The position numbers were made by a program, and so were the translations under genes. The notes under the pieces are model-generated. The model saw nothing but the letters and a program-made list of their open reading frames with translations. It had not been told where the DNA came from and ran no database searches. From Phymorhynchus buccinoides (lineage: Eukaryota; Mollusca; Gastropoda; Neogastropoda; Raphitomidae), in NCBI GenBank assembly GCA_017654935.2, contig CM065683.1:260933-324932 (forward strand): 64,000 nt of DNA, written 5' to 3'. Shown in pieces: positions 59,386 to 64,000 of this stretch; position 1 is the stretch's first letter, and every line of letters starts with the position of its first letter.

Positions 59386-61015
59386 GATTTCACTAGCTAA
59401 TCCCTGCACAATCCTACCTCCATCATGTGCCAACAGCATGATATGTTCATAGGAAGATTTCACTAGCTAATCCCTGCACAATCCTACCTCCATCATGTGC
59501 TAACAGCATGATATGTTCATAGGAAGATTTCACTAGCTAATCCCTGCACAATCCTACCTCCATCATGTGCCAACAGCATGATATGTTCATAGGAAGATTT
59601 CACTAGCTAATCCCTGCACAATCCTACCTCCATCATGTGCTAACAACATGATATGTTCATAGGAAGATTTCACTAGCTAATCCCTGCACAATCCTACCTC
59701 CATCGTGTGCTAACAGCATGATATGTTCATAGGAAGATTTCACTGGCTAATCCCTGCACAATCCTACCTCCATCATGTGCCAACAGCATGATATGTTCAT
59801 AGGAAGATTTCACTAGCTAATCCCTGCACAATCCTACCTCCACCATGTGCTAACAACATGATATGTTCATAGGAAGATTTCACTAGCTAATCCCTGCACA
59901 ATCCTACCTCCATCATGTGCCAACAGCATGATATGTTCATAGGAAGATTTCACTAGCTAATCCCTGCACAATCCTACCTCCATCATGTGCCAACAGCATG
60001 ATATGTTCATAGGAAGATTTCACTAGCTAATCCCTGCACAATCCTACCTCCATCATGTGCCAACAGCATGATATGTTCATAGGAAGATTTCACTAGCTAA
60101 TCCCTGCACAATCCTACCTCCACCATGTGCTAACAACATGATATGTTCATAGGAAGATTTCACTAGCTAATACCTGCACAATCCTACCTCCATCATGTGC
60201 TAACAACATGATATGTTCATAGGAAGATTTCACTAGCTAATCCCTGCACAATCCTACCTCCATCATGTGCTAACAGCATGATATGTTCATAGGAAGATTT
60301 CACTAGCTAATCCCTGCACAATCCTACCTCCATCATGTGCTAACAGCATGATATGTTCATAGGAAGATTTCACTGTGCTAATCCCTGCACAATCCTACCT
60401 CCATCATGTGCTAACAGCATGATATGTTCATAGGAAGATTTCACTAGCTAATCCCTGCACAATCCTACCTCCATCATGTGCTAACAGCATGATATGTTCA
60501 TAGGAAGATTTCACTGGCTAATCCCTGCACAATCCTACCTCCATCATGTGCTAACAGCATGATATGTTCATAGGAAGATTTCACTAGCTAATCCCTGCAC
60601 AATCCTACCTCCATCATGTGCTAACAGCATGATATGTTCATAGGAAGATTTCACTAGCTAATACCTGCACAATCCTACCTCCATCATGTGCTAACAGCAT
60701 GATATGTTCATAGGAAGATTTCACTAGCTAATCCCTGCACAATCCTACCTCCATCATGTGCTAACAGCATGATATGTTCATAGGAAGATTTCACTAGCTA
60801 ATCCCTGCACAATCCTACCTCCATCATGTGCTAACAGCATGATATGTTCATAGGAAGATTTCACTGGCTAATCCCTGCACAATCCTACCTCCATCATGTG
60901 CTAACAGCATGATATGTTCATAGGAAGATTTCACTAGCTAATACCTGCACAATCCTACCTCCATCGTGTGCTAACAGCATGATATGTTCATAGGAAGATT
61001 TCACTAGCTAATCCT
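59386..61015. repeat. 70-bp satellite (40-bp unit plus 30 bp)
   Basis: CCATCATGTGCTAACAGCAT, GATATGTTCATAGGAAGATT, TCACTAGCTAATCCCTGCAC, AATCCTACCT. About 23 copies. The first 40 bp are the neighbouring 40-bp unit. Confidence 0.94.
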
Positions 61016-61265
61016 TGCACAATGAAGAGGCGTTTTAATAGATTGGGATCCCCTCGTGCCAAACCAGTGCCCCTGTGCTGTGTCATGAAGTTGATACAGT
61101 ATCATACAGTGCTAACAGCATGATATGTTCATAGGAAGATTTCACTAGCTAATCCATGCACAATGTGTATTGTAGATGTTTTGTTTTATGCATTGCATGT
61201 GATTGTGAGCTCCTCATGCCAATCCAGTGCACTGATCATGAATCATCGGTGTCATTGCTCATGTC
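61016..61265. other. Unique spacer with a stray satellite unit
   Basis: No gene supported. Its mirror is about 47680-47940. Confidence 0.5.
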
Positions 61266-61835
61266 AATTCTCATTACCTGCCGTTTACCTCATTACTGCG
61301 CTAAGTGCCAGTGTGTGCACTGAACATCATCAAGTATGTATTCTGTCTTGCTCTATGTCACGTTTACCTCCATTACTGCGTTTGAGTGCCAGTGTGTGCA
61401 CTGAAGTTCATCAAGTATGTATTCTGTCATTGCTCTATGTCAATTGTCATTACCTGCCGTTTACCTCCATTACTGCGTTTGAGTGCCAGTGTGTGCACTG
61501 AAGTTCATCAAGTATGTATTCTGTCATTGCTCTATGTCAATTGTCATTACCTGCCGTTTACCTCCATTACTGCGTTTGAGTGCCAGTGTGTGCACTGATG
61601 TTCATCAAGTATGTATTCTGTCATTGCTCTATGTCAATTGTCATTACCTGCCGTTTACCTCCATTACTGCGTTTGAGTGCCAGTGTGTGCACTGAAGTTC
61701 ATCAAGTATGTATTCTGTCATTGCTCTATGTCAATTGTCATTACCTGCCGTTTACCTCCATTACTGCGTTTGAGTGCCAGTGTGTGCACTGAAGTTCATC
61801 AAGTATGTATTCTGTCATTGCTCTATGTCCTTTTC
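61266..61835. repeat. 97-bp satellite, 5-6 copies
   Basis: TTACCTGCCGTTTACCTCCA, TTACTGCGTTTGAGTGCCAG, TGTGTGCACTGAAGTTCATC and AAGTATGTATTCTGTCATTG..., units 97 bp apart. Confidence 0.93.
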
Positions 61836-61929
61836 TGTCATTACTCTATGGACAATGTTAACATTTCTTCCCCTCACAACACTATGTGAACCATCTAGAC
61901 GGAAAATGTGCTGTCCTTGAGTCCAGTCA

Positions 61930-64000
61930 TGTGCACTGATGTCGTGTTCTGTCACTACTCTATGTCGTGTTCTGTCATTACTCTATGTCGTGTTCTGTCA
62001 TTACTCTATGTCGTGTTCATTACTCTATGTCGTGTTCTCACTACTCTATGCTGTCATTACTCTATGTCCTTTTCCACTCTATGTGTGTTCTGTCACTCTA
62101 TGTCGTGTTCTGTCAACTCTATGTCGTGTTCTGTCATTACTCTATGTCGTGTTCTGTCATTACTCTATGTCCTGTTACTCTATGTCCTGTCATTACTCTA
62201 TGTCTGTTCTGTCACTACTCTATGTCGCTGTCATTACTCTATGTGTGTGCATTACTCTATGTCGTGTTCTGTCACTACTCTATGTCGTGTTCTGTCATTA
62301 CTCTATGTCCTTTTCTGTCATTACTCTATGTCTGTCATTACTCTATGTCGTGTTCTGTCACTCTATGTCCTGTTCTGTCATTACTCTATGTTCTGTCACT
62401 ACTCTATGTCCTGTTCTGTCACTATCTATGTCGTGTTCTGTCATTACTCTATGTCGTGTTCTGTCATTACTCTATGTCATGTTCTGTCATTACTCTATGT
62501 CCTGTCACTACTCTATGTCTGTCATTACTCTACCTGTCATTACTACTCTATGTCGTGTTCTGTCATTACTCTATGTCGTGTTCTGTCACTACTTTGTCTG
62601 TCATTACTCTATGTCGTGTTCTGTCACTACTCTATGTCGTGTTCTGTCATTACTCTATGTCGTGTTCTGTCATTACTCTATGTCGTGTTCTGTCATTACT
62701 CTATGTCATGTTCTGTCATTACTCTATGTCGTGTTCTGTCATTACTCTATGTCGTGTTCTGTCATTACTCTATGTACTCTATGTCGTGTTCTGTCATTAC
62801 TCTATGTCCTTTTCTGTCATTACTGTCATTACTCTACGTCTGTGTCCTTTTCTGTCATTACTCTATGTCCTTTTCTGTCATTACTCTATGTCGTGTTCTG
62901 TCATTACTCTATGTCGTGTTACTCTGTCACTACTCTATGTCGTGTTCTGTCACTACTCTATGTCGTTCTGTTACTCTATGTCATTACTCTATGTCGTGTT
63001 CTGTCATTACTCTATGTCGTGTTCTGTCATTACTCTATATGTCTGTCATTACTCTATGTTTTCTGTCATTACTCTATGTCCTGTTCTGTCACTACTCTAT
63101 GTCGTTTTCTGTCATTACTCTATGTCCTGTTCTGTCATTACTCTATGTCGTGTTCTGTCACTACTCTATGTCGTGTTCTGTCACTACTGTCGTGTTCTGT
63201 CATTACTCTATGTCGTATTACTCTATGTCGTGTTCTGTCATTACTCTATGTCCTGTTCTGTCACTACTCTATGTCGTGTTCTGTCACTACTCTATGTCGT
63301 GTTCTGTCATTACTCTATGTCGTGTTCTGTTACTCTGTCATTACTCTATGTCGTGTTCTGTCATTACTCTATGTCGTGTTCTGTCATTACTCTATGTCCT
63401 GTTCTGTCACTACTCTATGTCGTGTTCTGTCACTACTCTATGTCGTGTTCTGTCATTACTCTATGTCGTGTTCTGTCACTACTCTATGTCGTGTTCTGTT
63501 CTGTCATGTCGTGTTCTACTCTATGTCGTGTTCTGTCATTACTCTACTCTGTCATACTCTATGTCATGTTCTGTCACTACTCTATGTCGTGTTCTGCCAT
63601 TACTCTATGTCGTGTTCTGTCACTACTCTATGTCGTGTTCTGTCACTACTCTATGTCGTGTTCTGCCATTACTCTATGTCGTGTTCTGTCACTACTCTAT
63701 GTCACTACTCTATGTCTGTTCTGTCATACTCTATGTCGTGTTCTGTCATTACTCTATGTCGTCTGTCATTACTCTATGTCGTGTTCTGTCACTACTCTAT
63801 GTCGTGTTCTGTCATTACTCTATGTCGTGTTCTGTCATTACTCTATGTCTCTATGTCGTGTTCTGTCACTCTATGTCTCTATGTCCTGTTCTGTCACTAC
63901 TCTATGTCATTTTCTGTCATTACTCTATGTCGTGTTCTGTTACTCTGTCATTACTCTATGTCGTGTTCTGTCATTACTCTATGTCCTGTTTCTGTCACTA
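61930..64000. repeat. 23-24-bp satellite, inverted relative to 44880-47020
   Basis: TCTGTCATTACTCTATGTCG plus TGT, running to the window end, with irregular short units. Confidence 0.93.

Noticed and set aside
44880..64000. A genuine giant palindrome with biological function
   Set aside because: Uneven error density between arms and the central scaffold gap make an assembly artefact more likely.

Overview
The window is eukaryotic and almost entirely repetitive. No bacterial-type gene organisation is seen. Non-LTR retrotransposons of CR1/L2, Rex1 and another LINE type, Tc1 and pogo-like DNA transposons, several MITEs, GT-AG (and one GC-AG) exon boundaries and kilobases of micro-, mini- and satellite repeats suggest an invertebrate, plausibly a marine mollusc. 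The taxon is inference. Most long open frames are artefacts of tandem repeats without stop codons and are not genes.

The main protein-coding signal is a minus-strand, multi-exon gene scattered through the first 30.5 kb. Five short exons (29169-29318, 21632-21797, 17806-17940, 13710-13791, 4461-4536) each have an acceptor and a donor. Their phases join without a break (1|2, 2|1, 2|1, 0|0), and the joined product reads as a charged helical, coiled-coil protein. A sixth upstream exon (30364-30441) fits in phase but is weaker. I do not recognise the family. The introns are filled with tandem arrays, and the edges of these exons are themselves amplified: exon plus splice site form the unit of the neighbouring array (33 bp acceptor array, 122 bp donor array, 86 bp mini-exon array, and others). 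I regard this exon-edge amplification as the most unusual biology here.

Layout: 0-3.9 kb holds a LINE fragment, a dead Tc1 transposon and a pogo/Tigger-like non-autonomous element with a remnant of its DNA-binding domain. 4-30.5 kb holds the gene with its arrays (31/41 bp, 38 bp pyrimidine, 15 bp, 122 bp, 33 bp, 23 bp, ATC, 16/25 bp, 67 bp). 30.5-33.2 kb holds further arrays, including one 45/54/66 bp array that keeps an acidic frame open. 33.2-39.8 kb holds transposon fragments, a perfect-looking foldback, a hairpin-headed repeat family and a TTAA-flanked MITE. 40-44.8 kb holds three related satellites (83, 89, 63 bp) with a Rex1-like fragment inside the first.

From about 45 kb to the end the sequence is a large inverted repeat centred on a 500-N gap (54110-54609). 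Everything right of the gap appears in reverse order and complement left of it. The left arm from about 46.4 kb is full of single-base indels while the right arm is clean, so this is probably an assembly artefact (uncorrected fold-back read or misplaced haplotype), not a real palindrome.
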